Positions 41,136-49,971 of a DNA stretch of 64,000 nucleotides are shown here, piece after piece (the first letter of the stretch is position 1; each line of letters begins with the position of its first letter). The DNA is from Fulvivirga sp. M361 (GTDB taxonomy: Bacteria; Bacteroidota; Bacteroidia; Cytophagales; Cyclobacteriaceae). The notes under the pieces were generated by a model that was given only the letters and a program-made list of their open reading frames with translations, was not told the DNA's origin and made no database searches. Both the position numbers and the translations under genes were made by a program. Location: positions 62,001 to 126,000 of the forward strand of contig NZ_VKDC01000008.1 of NCBI RefSeq assembly GCF_007097395.1, read 5' to 3'.

Positions 41136-41401
41136 GGAGGCGTTTTATTTTACCATACAAACATAAAGCAATATATTGATTAAAAAGCCAAAACAAAACC
41201 AAAAAACATTTTATTAACTAAAAAATTATTTAAATAATAATACAAAATTCACGTCATAGCAGATTGTTATTCTTTTTTTTTTCTAATTGTTTGCATACTA
41301 CTTCTGACACTTCTGTTTATCAACCTGCATATTAACAGGCAGTTATAATCAATTCTTCCAGTATGTAAGCCAGGTCAACCGGTCCTGGTTTTCGCCTTTG
41401 T

Positions 41402-41803
41402 TTAATGAGAGGATCTTATATGATCTACCGAGCCTTGAATCAATTGCTTCAACTGGTCCGGATCAATCTCTGTCAGACCTTTTACGTATAGGCAAGACTT
41501 TCCAATTTTGTACTTACCTAACTTTTGCATAATGGTTTTGTGCAGGTCAAAACCTGAGATAATGTAGATGGATAAAGCACTTTTTCGAATAGAAAAACCG
41601 GTAAGCAGCCAGTCTCCTTCTCTACCCGAATCATATTTATAATGATAGGAGCCAAAGCCAATAATACCTCCTGCCCACACTTTGGGAGGTTCGCCCGTAA
41701 CGCCAGACATCATTTCCAGTAATTGTAATGCCTCTGCCTGCCTTTCAGGAGTGCTCTTCTTAATTACCTTACTAACCTCCGGGTCTAAATCTTCTATATT
41801 CAT
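41402..41803 (-). CDS. DUF1801 (YdhG/YjbR-like) domain protein
   Basis: 133 residues, cytoplasmic. The DUF1801 pattern is clear: helical start LDPEVSKVIKKSTPERQAEA, VWAGGIIGFGSYHYKYDSGR, then TGFSIRKSALSIYIISGFD and LGKYKIGKSCLYVKGLTEID. Function of the family is unknown; members often sit with VOC and YCII-type genes in sigma-factor operons, exactly as here. It is 161 bp downstream of a VOC gene on the same strand, so it may be the last gene of the sigma-linked run or have its own promoter. Confidence 0.88.
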   Translation of the reverse strand: MNIEDLDPEVSKVIKKSTPERQAEALQLLEMMSGVTGEPPKVWAGGIIGFGSYHYKYDSGREGDWLLTGFSIRKSALSIYIISGFDLHKTIMQKLGKYKIGKSCLYVKGLTEIDPDQLKQLIQGSVDHIRSSH

Positions 41804-41964
41804 TTCACGTATAAGTCAATTTTCCATGAACTACTTAACCTCATTGAGATATGTTAAGCTTTGTTTTTTTGAGACAGGCTATACGCTATTTTGTACCTGC
41901 GAGCTAAAATTAACAGTAGAGTAGCAAAAGGTATTGTATAAATGCGAAACCCTATCCTAAGAAT

Positions 41965-42351
41965 TTATTTTCCCATAAAAATAGTCCGCTCATCTACAAA
42001 ACATATCGGGTTCCCAAAAGGATCGCGGGCATAAAACAAGGTTTCCCCCCAGGGCATCGTTTCAATCTCACTGGTAATAAATTGGCCGTCCATAGTTTTA
42101 AGTGTTTTGTAGATCTTCTCCAGGGCTGTAGTGGCAATATAAACATACTGGTTCTCATGGAGCAGCCATCCTGCTCCTAAACTATCTCCGTCTGCCTTGG
42201 GGTCATAACATGCCAATATTGTACCTCCCAGATCGAAATAATGTCTTCCAGGCGAAACACGCATCCCATCTTCGCCCAGAACTTTCGAATAAAATGATAC
42301 TGCCTGATCAATATCCTTCACAGGGAGGATAACTCTGTATAATCTTAACAT
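41965..42351 (-). CDS. VOC family protein
   Basis: 128 residues with two VOC modules: RVILPVKDIDQAVSFYSKVL then a second half around VYIATTALEKIYKTLKT and AWGETLFYARDPFGNPICFV (actual MPWGETLFYARDPFG). The usual metal-site residues are only partly conserved (first-module His replaced), so it may bind and not catalyse. Same strand as the sigma-factor unit, 88 bp after the other VOC gene. Confidence 0.85.
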   Translation of the reverse strand: MLRLYRVILPVKDIDQAVSFYSKVLGEDGMRVSPGRHYFDLGGTILACYDPKADGDSLGAGWLLHENQYVYIATTALEKIYKTLKTMDGQFITSEIETMPWGETLFYARDPFGNPICFVDERTIFMGK

Positions 42352-42439
42352 TTCATCCTGTTTCTTTTGATGGTCTCAACGGTTCTTCAGTTGTCGCTAA
42401 ATTATTGATGTGATGGGATAATTTGGATTCCCTGATATC

Positions 42440-42829
42440 TCACGCGGAAATTTCCAGGTAATTACCCTCCGGATCAAGCACTACACTCTCATAATAGCCG
42501 TCACCTGTGGTTCGAGGTTCACCGGCTATGGTGTACCCGTCTTTGCGTAACCGTTCGGTAAGATTATCTACGGCTTCTTCACCACCAACGGATATGGCCA
42601 TATGTGCCAATCCATGGTCAAAACCCCTGTCACCCTGTTTAGGTTTGGCATCCGGTAGGGTCATAAGTTCTAAACGAGTGCGACCAGGTCCAAAATGGAG
42701 AAAATAGGAAGTGAAGTTTTTAGTTTGGTTCACATACTTTGCACTGGCCTCAGCTCCGAAATACAGGACATAAAAGTCTTTCATTTTTTCCAGGTCCTGC
42801 ACCCACATTGCTACATGTTCAATGGTCAT
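42440..42829 (-). CDS. VOC family (glyoxalase I-like) protein
   Basis: 129 residues with canonical VOC metal-site positions: MTIEHVAMWVQDLEKMKDFY (His5), TRLELMTLPD (Glu), GLAHMAISVGGEEAVDNLTE (His) and VVLDPEGNYLEISA (Glu), i.e. the His-Glu/His-Glu pattern of glyoxalase I-like enzymes. Its ATG overlaps the stop of the DUF6265 gene by 4 bp (ATGA), so the two are translationally coupled in the sigma-linked operon. Substrate unknown. Confidence 0.9.
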   Translation of the reverse strand: MTIEHVAMWVQDLEKMKDFYVLYFGAEASAKYVNQTKNFTSYFLHFGPGRTRLELMTLPDAKPKQGDRGFDHGLAHMAISVGGEEAVDNLTERLRKDGYTIAGEPRTTGDGYYESVVLDPEGNYLEISA

Positions 42830-43299
42830 CTTCTATTCATCTTAAATATTTCTGTCTTTATTTTGTCTCCTGATCTCATCTTCAGACGGATCTCCATTTC
42901 ATCCGCTGACTTTCGCTCAAAGACCAGGCCCTTTAGTTCAATCCTGTCCTTCGAATGGTTTATCATTCCGAAGGTAATATAGTCTTCCTTAGTTTCCCAG
43001 CCGGCCATATCGGGATTAAAGTGTTTCAGTCGCAGACCCGTTTTGTCCAATACCATGAACTCGTAAAAGTTGAGAGATCCATCTGCCTTATGATGTCTGA
43101 AAACACCCATCATCGTTCCATCTTCAGACGGTGGGGACCAAACCTCTTCAGAAGTACCTCCAAACCCGTCCCCTATCCAACTACCGGCTAACCAGGCGTA
43201 GTCATAGGCATCCGTTTTCACTTTCTCCGGCCCATTAAAGGACAAAAAAGTAAGCAAAGCCAAACATAATACTGCAAATAAATTTCTTTCGGTTTTCAT
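42826..43299 (-). CDS. DUF6265 family secreted protein
   Basis: 157 residues with an N-terminal signal or anchor (FAVLCLALLTFLSFNG). The core LAGSWIGDGFGGTSEEVWSP, GTMMGVFRHHKADGSLNFYE, FMVLDKTGLRLKHFNPDMAG is the DUF6265 lipocalin-like pattern. It lies 13 bp downstream of the anti-sigma/YCII gene and overlaps the following VOC gene by 4 bp, so it belongs to the same transcript. Probably binds a small hydrophobic molecule; unproven. Confidence 0.85.
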   Translation of the reverse strand: MKTERNLFAVLCLALLTFLSFNGPEKVKTDAYDYAWLAGSWIGDGFGGTSEEVWSPPSEDGTMMGVFRHHKADGSLNFYEFMVLDKTGLRLKHFNPDMAGWETKEDYITFGMINHSKDRIELKGLVFERKSADEMEIRLKMRSGDKIKTEIFKMNRR

Positions 43300-43312
43300 A
43301 ATTATGTGTTGT

Positions 43313-43912
43313 TTATCGAACCATATAAGGTTTTACTTCAATTATACCACCATATTTAACATGTGGAGTTTCTTTTGCTACTTGTATGGCATCATCCAAT
43401 GACGCCGCCTCTACTAAAAAGTAGCCCGTCGTTCGCTTGTCCACATCTTCATCCAAGACTTGCGTTCTTCCATCGGGATTTATAAGTACTGCCTCATTTT
43501 TCAATTCCTGCCCGGTAATTTTCACTCCCTTGTTAAATGTATTCTCCATCCAGGCCTTATATTCTTCGAACATCGTCATAGGCTCCCCGGGCTGAAACCG
43601 TTCATCTTCATGTAAAAGGAGCATATAGCCCCTGTCAGGCTCTATTTCTACCCTATCTATATTGCTTGATTTTCCGTAATAAGTACCGCTTAGAAAGAGT
43701 AATATCCCCGCTGCTACTGACGCAGCCCATTTTATGTATACTTTCATTGTCACTGTTTTTCGTAGTTGGCCTTCTTCCATAAGCTTCGCAACCACCTTTT
43801 TTTCAAGGTGTTTAGGAGGCTGCTGCTCCTTTTGAAGGTCCTGAAACACTCTTTTTTCTAAATCTGAAAGACGCTCTCCATCCATAGCCTTAACGTTTAG
43901 CTGAATCTTCAC
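43313..43912 (-). CDS. Anti-sigma-like membrane protein fused to a YCII domain
   Basis: 199 residues in three parts. Residues 1-57 form a cytoplasmic helical region (LSDLEKRVFQDLQKEQQPPK, KVVAKLMEEGQLRKTV) placed like an anti-sigma domain. Residues 58-77 form a membrane segment (VYIKWAASVAAGILLFLSGT). Residues about 94-197 form a YCII/DGPF-type ferredoxin-like domain (RGYMLLLHEDERF, EEYKAWMENTF, AVLINPDGRTQVLDEDVDKR, GYFLVEAASLDDAIQVAKET). The canonical DGPF string is replaced, so the domain may sense and not catalyse. The gene overlaps the upstream ECF sigma gene by 23 bp. The simplest reading is a membrane anti-sigma factor whose periplasmic YCII domain is the sensor. Confidence 0.78.
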   Translation of the reverse strand: MKIQLNVKAMDGERLSDLEKRVFQDLQKEQQPPKHLEKKVVAKLMEEGQLRKTVTMKVYIKWAASVAAGILLFLSGTYYGKSSNIDRVEIEPDRGYMLLLHEDERFQPGEPMTMFEEYKAWMENTFNKGVKITGQELKNEAVLINPDGRTQVLDEDVDKRTTGYFLVEAASLDDAIQVAKETPHVKYGGIIEVKPYMVR

Positions 43913-44417
43913 TTAAATACGCCCTGAGTGCTTTTCTGGCATGGAAAAGCTGGCTTTTACTCGTCCCTTCCGTAATATCCAACAGGCGGGCTATCTCTTT
44001 ATGCTTATATCCTTCAATGTCATGAAGTACAATAATTTGCCGGTAGCCAGGGGGAAGCCCGGCAATACCATTTTCCAGATCACGTGTGGTGACCAAAGAC
44101 ATTTCAAATGATACTTCAGTCCCAGTCATGCCCTCCGTTAATGCCTGCATTTTTTCCTGTTCTTTTCTCCTGGACCTGAAAAGATTGATCAAAATGCCGG
44201 TAAGCCAGGTCTTTAGTTCCGAACGCCATTCAAAATCTGCCAGCTTTCGAATGGCGATGATCCACATTTCTTGGATAAGTTCTTCCGACTGATGCTTATC
44301 TTGAGTGAGTCTAAGCGCCATTTGATACAAATGCGGTGTTTTTGACCTGTAAAGACTGAGAAAAGCACCTTCGCTGCGCGTATCTAAAAAATCCTGAACT
44401 AGTTTTTGGTCTTTCAA
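43890..44417 (-). CDS. ECF-type RNA polymerase sigma factor
   Basis: 175 residues. Sigma-2 region: FLDTRSEGAFLSLYRSKTPH, ALRLTQDKHQSEELIQEMWI and FEWRSELKTWLTGILINLFR. Sigma-4 region: IAGLPPGYRQIIVLHDIEGY and HKEIARLLDITEGTSKSQLF with HARKALRAYL, a normal helix-turn-helix. No C-terminal SnoaL or TPR extension, so it is a short classical ECF sigma factor controlled by the overlapping membrane protein. Expected target: its own operon, down to the VOC/DUF1801 genes. Confidence 0.95.
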   Translation of the reverse strand: MKDQKLVQDFLDTRSEGAFLSLYRSKTPHLYQMALRLTQDKHQSEELIQEMWIIAIRKLADFEWRSELKTWLTGILINLFRSRRKEQEKMQALTEGMTGTEVSFEMSLVTTRDLENGIAGLPPGYRQIIVLHDIEGYKHKEIARLLDITEGTSKSQLFHARKALRAYLSEDSAKR

Positions 44418-44574
44418 TAGATTGGCATTTGTTATTAGTGGCAGTCAGCACATAAAAGGTTGGTTGACGTAAGAAAAAAATTAATAATTATAAAACGACA
44501 TCTACATATCTCTGTCACTTTTAACCCCGGACTAAAAAACTAAGGCATCCTCTATTTTCTCAAAACTCATCAGG

Positions 44575-45390
44575 CTAAGAAAAATAAAGATTAGAAAAGA
44601 GGTAGGCCTGTTTCTTACCCGGAGAAGTGACATGGCTTATGTACTCACCGGGAAGCATGCCTGTTTGTTTTTTTAGATCATGTAAGAAATGAGATTGATC
44701 GTAATAGCCATCCGGTATCACGGTGTCAAAATCATGCCCATTTATTAATTGATAGGTGTGATACTGCATTTTAATGATGCGGCTATAGGTTTTTGGAGAC
44801 ATTCCCCAATTTTTACGGAACAGTTGTTGAAGTCTTCGCTGAGTTAAATTAGTTTCATGTGACAGATCAGGGATACGCATTAAACCATTGCGATCCAGTA
44901 GCAGATCTAATATAAAACTCATTCTTGGGTCTGATTCCAATGTGCCGCAGTAATCAAGCAGAATATACTCACATCTTCTCAGGACAGAAACACTATCTGA
45001 ATCACTAAAAACCTCCTCCTCAAGCCTATTTGCAAGCTCAGGATTTATCTCTGACAAACATAACCTGCGATTGTAGAGGTCCCGTGCCGGTAATCCAAAG
45101 ATATAAGGTATGGCAAACGGGTGTAACTGAATAGTCAATGCCCGTTTCACAAAACTCATATTCAATTTGAAAGGTGTACTCGCCGGGCCGGACAGATAAC
45201 CGGATGCTTTTAAAACGGGGGACTTTGCACTTTCTATTAAAAACTCCGCACCATTTATAACATTCAAAAAAGGATAACCTACCGGGAATGCATTCACCTG
45301 GATATTAGTGCCACTCTCTTCCTCAATCATCCACATCTTTTTAACAAAAGAATTTAAGCCTGTTTTAGGAAGGTGTACGGCAATCTGCAT
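44575..45390 (-). CDS. AraC family transcriptional regulator
   Basis: 271 residues: an N-terminal cupin-like sensory domain (DUF6597-like; VKKMWMIEEESGTNIQVNAF, FKLNMSFVKRALTIQLHPFA) and a C-terminal double helix-turn-helix (IPDLSHETNLTQRRLQQLFR, YDQSHFLHDLKKQTGMLPGE). No membrane segment or receiver. It is followed by the sigma-factor gene on the same strand after 157 bp, but no operon link is evident. The ligand is unknown. Confidence 0.92.
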   Translation of the reverse strand: MQIAVHLPKTGLNSFVKKMWMIEEESGTNIQVNAFPVGYPFLNVINGAEFLIESAKSPVLKASGYLSGPASTPFKLNMSFVKRALTIQLHPFAIPYIFGLPARDLYNRRLCLSEINPELANRLEEEVFSDSDSVSVLRRCEYILLDYCGTLESDPRMSFILDLLLDRNGLMRIPDLSHETNLTQRRLQQLFRKNWGMSPKTYSRIIKMQYHTYQLINGHDFDTVIPDGYYDQSHFLHDLKKQTGMLPGEYISHVTSPGKKQAYLFSNLYFS

Positions 45391-45589
45391 TCCTACTTTT
45401 TGATTTAGAACAGTTTACTAAAATAATGAAAATACCCTGGATAGAATGATCAGTAATTCTATTGCAATATAGCAGGCGGGATAGACCAGGCGAACGTTAA
45501 GGTCAAATATACCTGCTATGCCCCAACGTACACCTGATCATTTCGTATCACCTGGCATTTAACTATCCGTCAGGCCATTCGAATTTTAT

Positions 45590-46060
45590 TCATTGATTTA
45601 AAATATATTTTGCATGGAAAATGGCGTTGCTCATTTTCTCATCTAATTCCATGATCTTTTGTTTTTCTATGAGCAGGTACTCTCGCTTGTCTTCTTCCGA
45701 AAGCTTGTTATTTCCCTCGAAAGGCCCAACCTCATCATGATGATGATAGCCATGACCTTTTAAAGTGGCATCCGGAAATTGTGTCAGAAAATTTTGCATC
45801 CACATCATCATACCTTTATGGGCATCATCCAGGCGCTTTATCGCCATCGTGTGCTCCTCCTGCCGGGTGGAATCTGTCGATCGTCTGAGCTGATTTTTCA
45901 ACCGTATTTTTATGCCCACCTGATCTATCGCTTCATTGTAAATGGCTATAACCTCGCTTTCCAGCGGGTCGCTTGGTACGTTTCGTTTTTCCGTGTTATG
46001 TACACATGAAATAGTCAGTAAAATCAATAATGTCACTGATACACTTATTCGATGTTTCAT
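45590..46060 (-). CDS. Small His-rich lipoprotein ('viral A-type inclusion'-like)
   Basis: 156 residues from the ATG at 46058-46060, where a signal MKHRISVSVTLLILLTISC gives a lipidated Cys19; the frame continues upstream but without sense. The mature protein is helical and charged, with a HGYHHHDEVGPF cluster near residue 110-120 that could bind metal. It resembles small Bacteroidota lipoproteins labelled 'viral A-type inclusion protein', a name without functional value. It is downstream, on the same strand, of the Cys-rich membrane protein at 46387-46818. Confidence 0.68.
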   Translation of the reverse strand: MKHRISVSVTLLILLTISCVHNTEKRNVPSDPLESEVIAIYNEAIDQVGIKIRLKNQLRRSTDSTRQEEHTMAIKRLDDAHKGMMMWMQNFLTQFPDATLKGHGYHHHDEVGPFEGNNKLSEEDKREYLLIEKQKIMELDEKMSNAIFHAKYILNQ

Positions 46061-46386
46061 TTTAGTTGGGTTTGTTTGGTTTCGTTGAAACCTGTTAATT
46101 TTTAGCAGATTTTTGTGCTCATGTCTCCAGATCCTGAAGACACTTATCCCACACAAGGGCAGTAAAATGCTTCGTAAAGCATTTTCAGATCAAAAAAGGT
46201 GAGAAAAGCCATTCCCCCGTAAGGCCAGCAACATAAATGGGTAGTGCCAGGAAGTTATTTACTATAAGTATTCCCGATTTCAACAATAAGTTATGATGCA
46301 AAAAAAGCCTATACGCTGGTTATTCAAACTAAACGGATATCACATGAGTCTGCGCTATGTCAGCTACCTCTGACCTTCAGGATAAT
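46061..46386. other. Intergenic gap between the lipoprotein and Cys-motif membrane protein genes
   Basis: 326 bp without a credible gene, repeat or terminator that I can see. Confidence 0.4.
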
Positions 46387-46818
46387 TCAAAAGCTTTTTG
46401 GCGGATGGAAAATATCTTCGTAAAAAGAGGATGGTGAAAAAGCACTATCATATGACATGTATTCTTTCTCACGTTCTACAGGTAAGAGTGAAGAGATCAA
46501 TGACATCAACTCCTGGCTGAAAAATGAAATTTCAACTCCCCTTTGAGTGCCGGCGGACTTTTTATCTTGATTTTCTGAAACCTTTCCAAGGTTTGTGTCC
46601 AAATAACATTTACCTCCACACATTGTGATAGGTTGATCACGATTAATACAAAGTGCCTTAGCAATATAATCACGGCGAACATTAAAGTCCAGGTATATCA
46701 AAGGCACTGTCAATGCGCTTAATAGCGTATTGATAATCAATAAACCTATGATGCAATTTTTAAGCACTCTCACCGATGCAAATATCCGTGACATTCTCAT
46801 CAAAGGCAAAAGAAACAA
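46387..46818 (-). CDS. Small membrane protein with a CxGKC motif
   Basis: 143 residues with one N-terminal membrane segment (NCIIGLLIINTLLSALTVPL) followed by LCINRDQPITMCGGKCYLDT with Cys57, Cys67 and Cys71. The 'LCxN....P...CxGKCYL' string recurs in small Bacteroidota membrane proteins, often near copper or TonB-receptor genes, which suggests metal binding on the periplasmic side. Function has not been established. Met7 and Met9 are alternative starts. Confidence 0.7.
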   Translation of the reverse strand: MFLLPLMRMSRIFASVRVLKNCIIGLLIINTLLSALTVPLIYLDFNVRRDYIAKALCINRDQPITMCGGKCYLDTNLGKVSENQDKKSAGTQRGVEISFFSQELMSLISSLLPVEREKEYMSYDSAFSPSSFYEDIFHPPKSF

Positions 46819-46934
46819 TGCTCATAGCAATTGTATGAAAGGTTTCTAGCTGGCAAAACTCTGTTGATCAAGAATTATCCCAGGCGTATATAATAAAACA
46901 TGTATGGACTTAAAGAGAAACAATCCACACAATT

Positions 46935-47714
46935 TTACTCTTCATCATTATCATCCCCTTCAAACACTTCCAGGAAAAAATGAACCATAGCTCTCCAGCC
47001 TCTTCGACTGGATAACGCATGGTAGAACATTCCTTTTTCAGGAAATTGGGCCTTAGGGTTTGTAAAAGCATGACCTGTATTTTCAAAAGAAAGTAACTGC
47101 CAGTTTGCTTTACGCTGTGTAAGCTCCTTTGCCAGTTCAACAGTTTGGTCAGGTGGGGCCAAAGGATCATCCCATCCATGCAATACCAAAATGGCCGCTT
47201 TCACAGGACTTTCATGGTTAATGGATGGTTTATCATACAGTCCATGAAAACTCACTACGCCTCTAATATCAGCACCGGACCTTGCAAGGTCTAAAACACA
47301 TTTACCACCAAAACAAAATCCAATCGCTCCAATTCGCTTATTGTCCACCTGCTCAAATATCATCAACGTATTCAACGATAATTGCATTCTCTTTAAAAGT
47401 AGTTCTCTATTGCTATCAAGCTCGTTCATTAAGGCCTGTGCCTCTTCGTTGGAAGAAGCTCTTTTCCCTTTTCCGTACAGATCTATAGCGAAACCAACAT
47501 ACCCTAGCTTTGCTAATTCAATAGCTTTGTTCCACTCAAATTCAGATTGCCCGCCAAACGCATGGGCTATGAGAACACCCGGTTTTTTACCGGGCTTCGA
47601 ATCCTCCCAATAAATATTTCCTTCGAAGGCCTGTACTCCTTCATTATAGTGCAGTGTTTTTTTCCGGATCATTCGTGCATTATTGGTATTAATCTCATCA
47701 TAAAGAACGTCCAT
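46935..47714 (-). CDS. Dienelactone hydrolase family protein
   Basis: 259 residues, or 245 from the ATG at 47670-47672. Alpha/beta hydrolase of the dienelactone hydrolase type: VLIAHAFGGQSEFEWNKAIE with the oxyanion region, GFCFGGKCVLDLARSGA with the nucleophile Cys134 in place of Ser, VLHGWDDPLAPPDQ with the acid Asp, and ENTGHAFTNPKAQF with the His. The triad is intact. DLH enzymes cleave lactone intermediates, but many bacterial homologues have other ester substrates. No signal, so cytoplasmic. Isolated gene. Confidence 0.92.
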   Translation of the reverse strand: MDVLYDEINTNNARMIRKKTLHYNEGVQAFEGNIYWEDSKPGKKPGVLIAHAFGGQSEFEWNKAIELAKLGYVGFAIDLYGKGKRASSNEEAQALMNELDSNRELLLKRMQLSLNTLMIFEQVDNKRIGAIGFCFGGKCVLDLARSGADIRGVVSFHGLYDKPSINHESPVKAAILVLHGWDDPLAPPDQTVELAKELTQRKANWQLLSFENTGHAFTNPKAQFPEKGMFYHALSSRRGWRAMVHFFLEVFEGDDNDEE

Positions 47715-48025
47715 CTGAAAATGCCTTGCAAATTATCGTTCTGCTCACAAAAAGAAACGTAACAACAGTATTTGAACTACAAAACCCGTTGAATCATGAA
47801 CCGAAATGCCGATGAATTAACATTGTCTCCATCTTCGTGAATTTTAGGTTGTGTTTTCAATCTGCACAGGAAGTACCAATTAAAAAATAATTCTATAATT
47901 GAAAATTAATCCCAATATGGGAAATTAAGTGAGTGATATTATGCCCTATCTCCTGATAAAACCCGTTTTTGACTTTTGGCACATACTATGCTTTATTATT
48001 GGAGAACATACTTATATTAATAGAA
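47715..48025. other. Intergenic gap
   Basis: 311 bp upstream of the dienelactone hydrolase gene and of the small membrane frame at 48026; nothing else recognised. Confidence 0.4.
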
Positions 48026-48124
48026 ATGATAATGAAAGGTAAAGATTTAAATTTTTTCAAATGGTTTGTCGGAGTAATCTATTTAGTATTACTGATTATG
48101 ATGATCATCGCCTTCACCATATGA
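48026..48124 (+). CDS. Possible 32-residue single-span membrane peptide
   Basis: A 33-codon frame (ATG 48026 to TGA 48124): a short charged start (MIMKGKDLNFF) and then a continuous hydrophobic helix (VGVIYLVLLIMMIIAFTI) to the end. This is the shape of real small membrane peptides, but the frame is below normal prediction size and has no visible Shine-Dalgarno site. It is convergent with the gene ending at 48133, 8 bp away. Confidence 0.35.
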   Translation: MIMKGKDLNFFKWFVGVIYLVLLIMMIIAFTI

Positions 48125-48132
48125 GAACGCTC

Positions 48133-48777
48133 CTAATTTTTCTTCTTACTCTTCAAAGATTTGAAGAATTTTGCCCAATTAAACGGGTTGAGGAATGGGT
48201 TTGGTGGAGCACCAAATCGATTCGCCTGATTTTGTGCCCACAAGTCTTGCGCGTACCGGTAGTTCAAAGCCCCATCATATGGGGTGGTGCGCAGCATTAA
48301 TGCCAATAAGTCATCGTTATAGTTATCACCTGATACACCACGCTGATCAATAGGTAGATTCAAAGCTACGATAGCCTCCTTAAAAATTTCTTCTGTCGGA
48401 AACGCCATGATCTCCACAGTTTCCAGGTAGGTGGTATCCGAAATCAACTCAATAACAATAGTGAGGTTATCCTTATCTGTCTGTGGTACTTTGAAGTATT
48501 GCCTTTCATAACCTACGGCGCTTACCGTTATTTCATCATTGGGTAAAACCGGCAGACTAAAATATCCTACACGGTTAGACGTTGTTCCCCTGCCAGCTTT
48601 AGGAACATAAACGTGCACTCCGGGAATACCGGATACACTATCATCTCCCAGAATGATCCCTGAGAGTTGAATAACCCTTTTTTTGCCCTGGGCCTTAAGC
48701 GGTTGTGTTGACGATAAAAAAGCCATCATCAAAACGATGCCGAGAGTAAAAAATATATTTCCTGATTTTAGCTTCAA
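48133..48777 (-). CDS. CarboxypepD_reg-like domain protein
   Basis: 214 residues with a signal peptide (VLMMAFLSSTQPLKAQG). Residues about 35-115 are a carboxypeptidase-D regulatory-like (DUF4480-type) beta-sandwich: IQLSGIILGDDSVSGIPGVH, then GRGTTSNRVGYFSLPVLPND and TVSAVGYERQYFKV. The C-terminal 90 residues are unassigned (LNLPIDQRGVSGDNYNDDLL, a run rich in Asn, Phe and Lys ending FKSLKSKKKN). No barrel follows, unlike SusC-type receptors. Such envelope proteins are common in Bacteroidota and have no set function. Confidence 0.82.
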   Translation of the reverse strand: MKLKSGNIFFTLGIVLMMAFLSSTQPLKAQGKKRVIQLSGIILGDDSVSGIPGVHVYVPKAGRGTTSNRVGYFSLPVLPNDEITVSAVGYERQYFKVPQTDKDNLTIVIELISDTTYLETVEIMAFPTEEIFKEAIVALNLPIDQRGVSGDNYNDDLLALMLRTTPYDGALNYRYAQDLWAQNQANRFGAPPNPFLNPFNWAKFFKSLKSKKKN

Positions 48778-48872
48778 GATTAAGTTATATGTAGAAATGA
48801 ATTTCTAAATTATCAATAGAACCGCAATTATCAATATAATGTTCTTTATTTCTTATAAATTTGAAATAGCTC

Positions 48873-49259
48873 ATGAGACTTAAAAATTTTAGTCTGTCTA
48901 TAGGTTCGCAAATTTTTAAAGCATGTTCGGACGAGTCAAGGTTACGTATTCTAAATCTCATCTTACAAAATAAGGAGATGTGTATTTCGGATTTGGAATT
49001 GATCCTTGATTTCACTCAGACCAAAACTTCACGACATCTCATATACCTGAAAAATTCCGGGATACTGACTACACGAAAAATGGACCAGTGGGTATTTTAT
49101 TCGTTAAAAGAAGAAGTTTTTGAGATCGTTAGCCAAATTTTTCAATTTTTGTCGAAAGACCAGGTATTAAAAAAAGATAATGAAGTTTTTAAAACAATGT
49201 ATTCAAACCGTGAGTTAGCGTTGAATAGGTTTGGAAATACTAGTTGGCAAACTAAATGA
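48873..49259 (+). CDS. ArsR family winged-helix regulator
   Basis: 128 residues with the ArsR fold: GSQIFKACSDESRLRILNLI, LQNKEMCISDLELILDFTQT, KTSRHLIYLKNSGILTTRKM and VFYSLKEEVFEIVSQIF. The usual metal-binding CVC motif is absent, although Cys in helix 2 and MCISD could contribute, so the effector is uncertain. Its stop overlaps the ATG of the YjjG-type gene by 4 bp, so they are translated together. Confidence 0.92.
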   Translation: MRLKNFSLSIGSQIFKACSDESRLRILNLILQNKEMCISDLELILDFTQTKTSRHLIYLKNSGILTTRKMDQWVFYSLKEEVFEIVSQIFQFLSKDQVLKKDNEVFKTMYSNRELALNRFGNTSWQTK

Positions 49260-49951
49260 AACACTATAAAGTAATATTCTTTGATTTGGACCACACGCTG
49301 TGGGATTACAAAAAAAACTCTACAGAAACACTCACTGAATTATTTTATGAATATAAGCTTTCGGACAGACCAACATTAGAACTCTCAACGTTTTTGGACA
49401 CTTTTGAAAAAGTGAATGCTAAGATGTGGTCTAATTTTAACAAAGGCCATATCGATAGAGAGGTAATCAGGAACCAACGTTTTAAAAAAATCCTCAAAGC
49501 GTTTAATATACGTCATGACATTATGGCGAGGAAAATGTCTGAAGATTATATACTCCGGTGCCCTGGTAAAACACATTTACTTCCTCATGCAAAAAGTATG
49601 CTTGAGTATTTGAAGCCTCGTTATGACCTTTACGTGCTGACGAACGGTTTTGACGACGTACAAAGCATAAAAATGGCTACAGCGGAGCTTGATATATTTT
49701 TTAAAGGTGTGATCACCTCAGAATCATCAGGACATAGAAAGCCTTCCTCTGAGATATTTAATTACAGCCTGGATCTGGCAAGGGCCAAACCCGGAGAGGC
49801 CATTATGATCGGTGATAATCTGAATGCTGATATGACCGGTGCAAAGAATGCGAACATTGATCACATTTATTTTAACCCGGCCAGGCTAACTCATCGACAA
49901 GTAGTTACTTATGAAATAAACTGCCTCAGCCAGCTATCAAATATCCTGTAG
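49256..49951 (+). CDS. YjjG-family noncanonical pyrimidine nucleotidase (HAD)
   Basis: 231 residues, HAD superfamily. Motif I is IFFDLDHTLWDY (nucleophile Asp10, acid Asp12), motif II LTNGFDDVQ, motif III Lys in HRKPSSEIFNYSL, and motif IV MIGDNLNADMTGAKN. The helical cap between motifs I and II fits the YjjG group, which removes phosphate from modified pyrimidine nucleotides (house-cleaning). Coupled with the ArsR-type regulator upstream. Confidence 0.9.
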   Translation: MKHYKVIFFDLDHTLWDYKKNSTETLTELFYEYKLSDRPTLELSTFLDTFEKVNAKMWSNFNKGHIDREVIRNQRFKKILKAFNIRHDIMARKMSEDYILRCPGKTHLLPHAKSMLEYLKPRYDLYVLTNGFDDVQSIKMATAELDIFFKGVITSESSGHRKPSSEIFNYSLDLARAKPGEAIMIGDNLNADMTGAKNANIDHIYFNPARLTHRQVVTYEINCLSQLSNIL

Positions 49952-49971
49952 GCTAATTCTTACCTATTACC

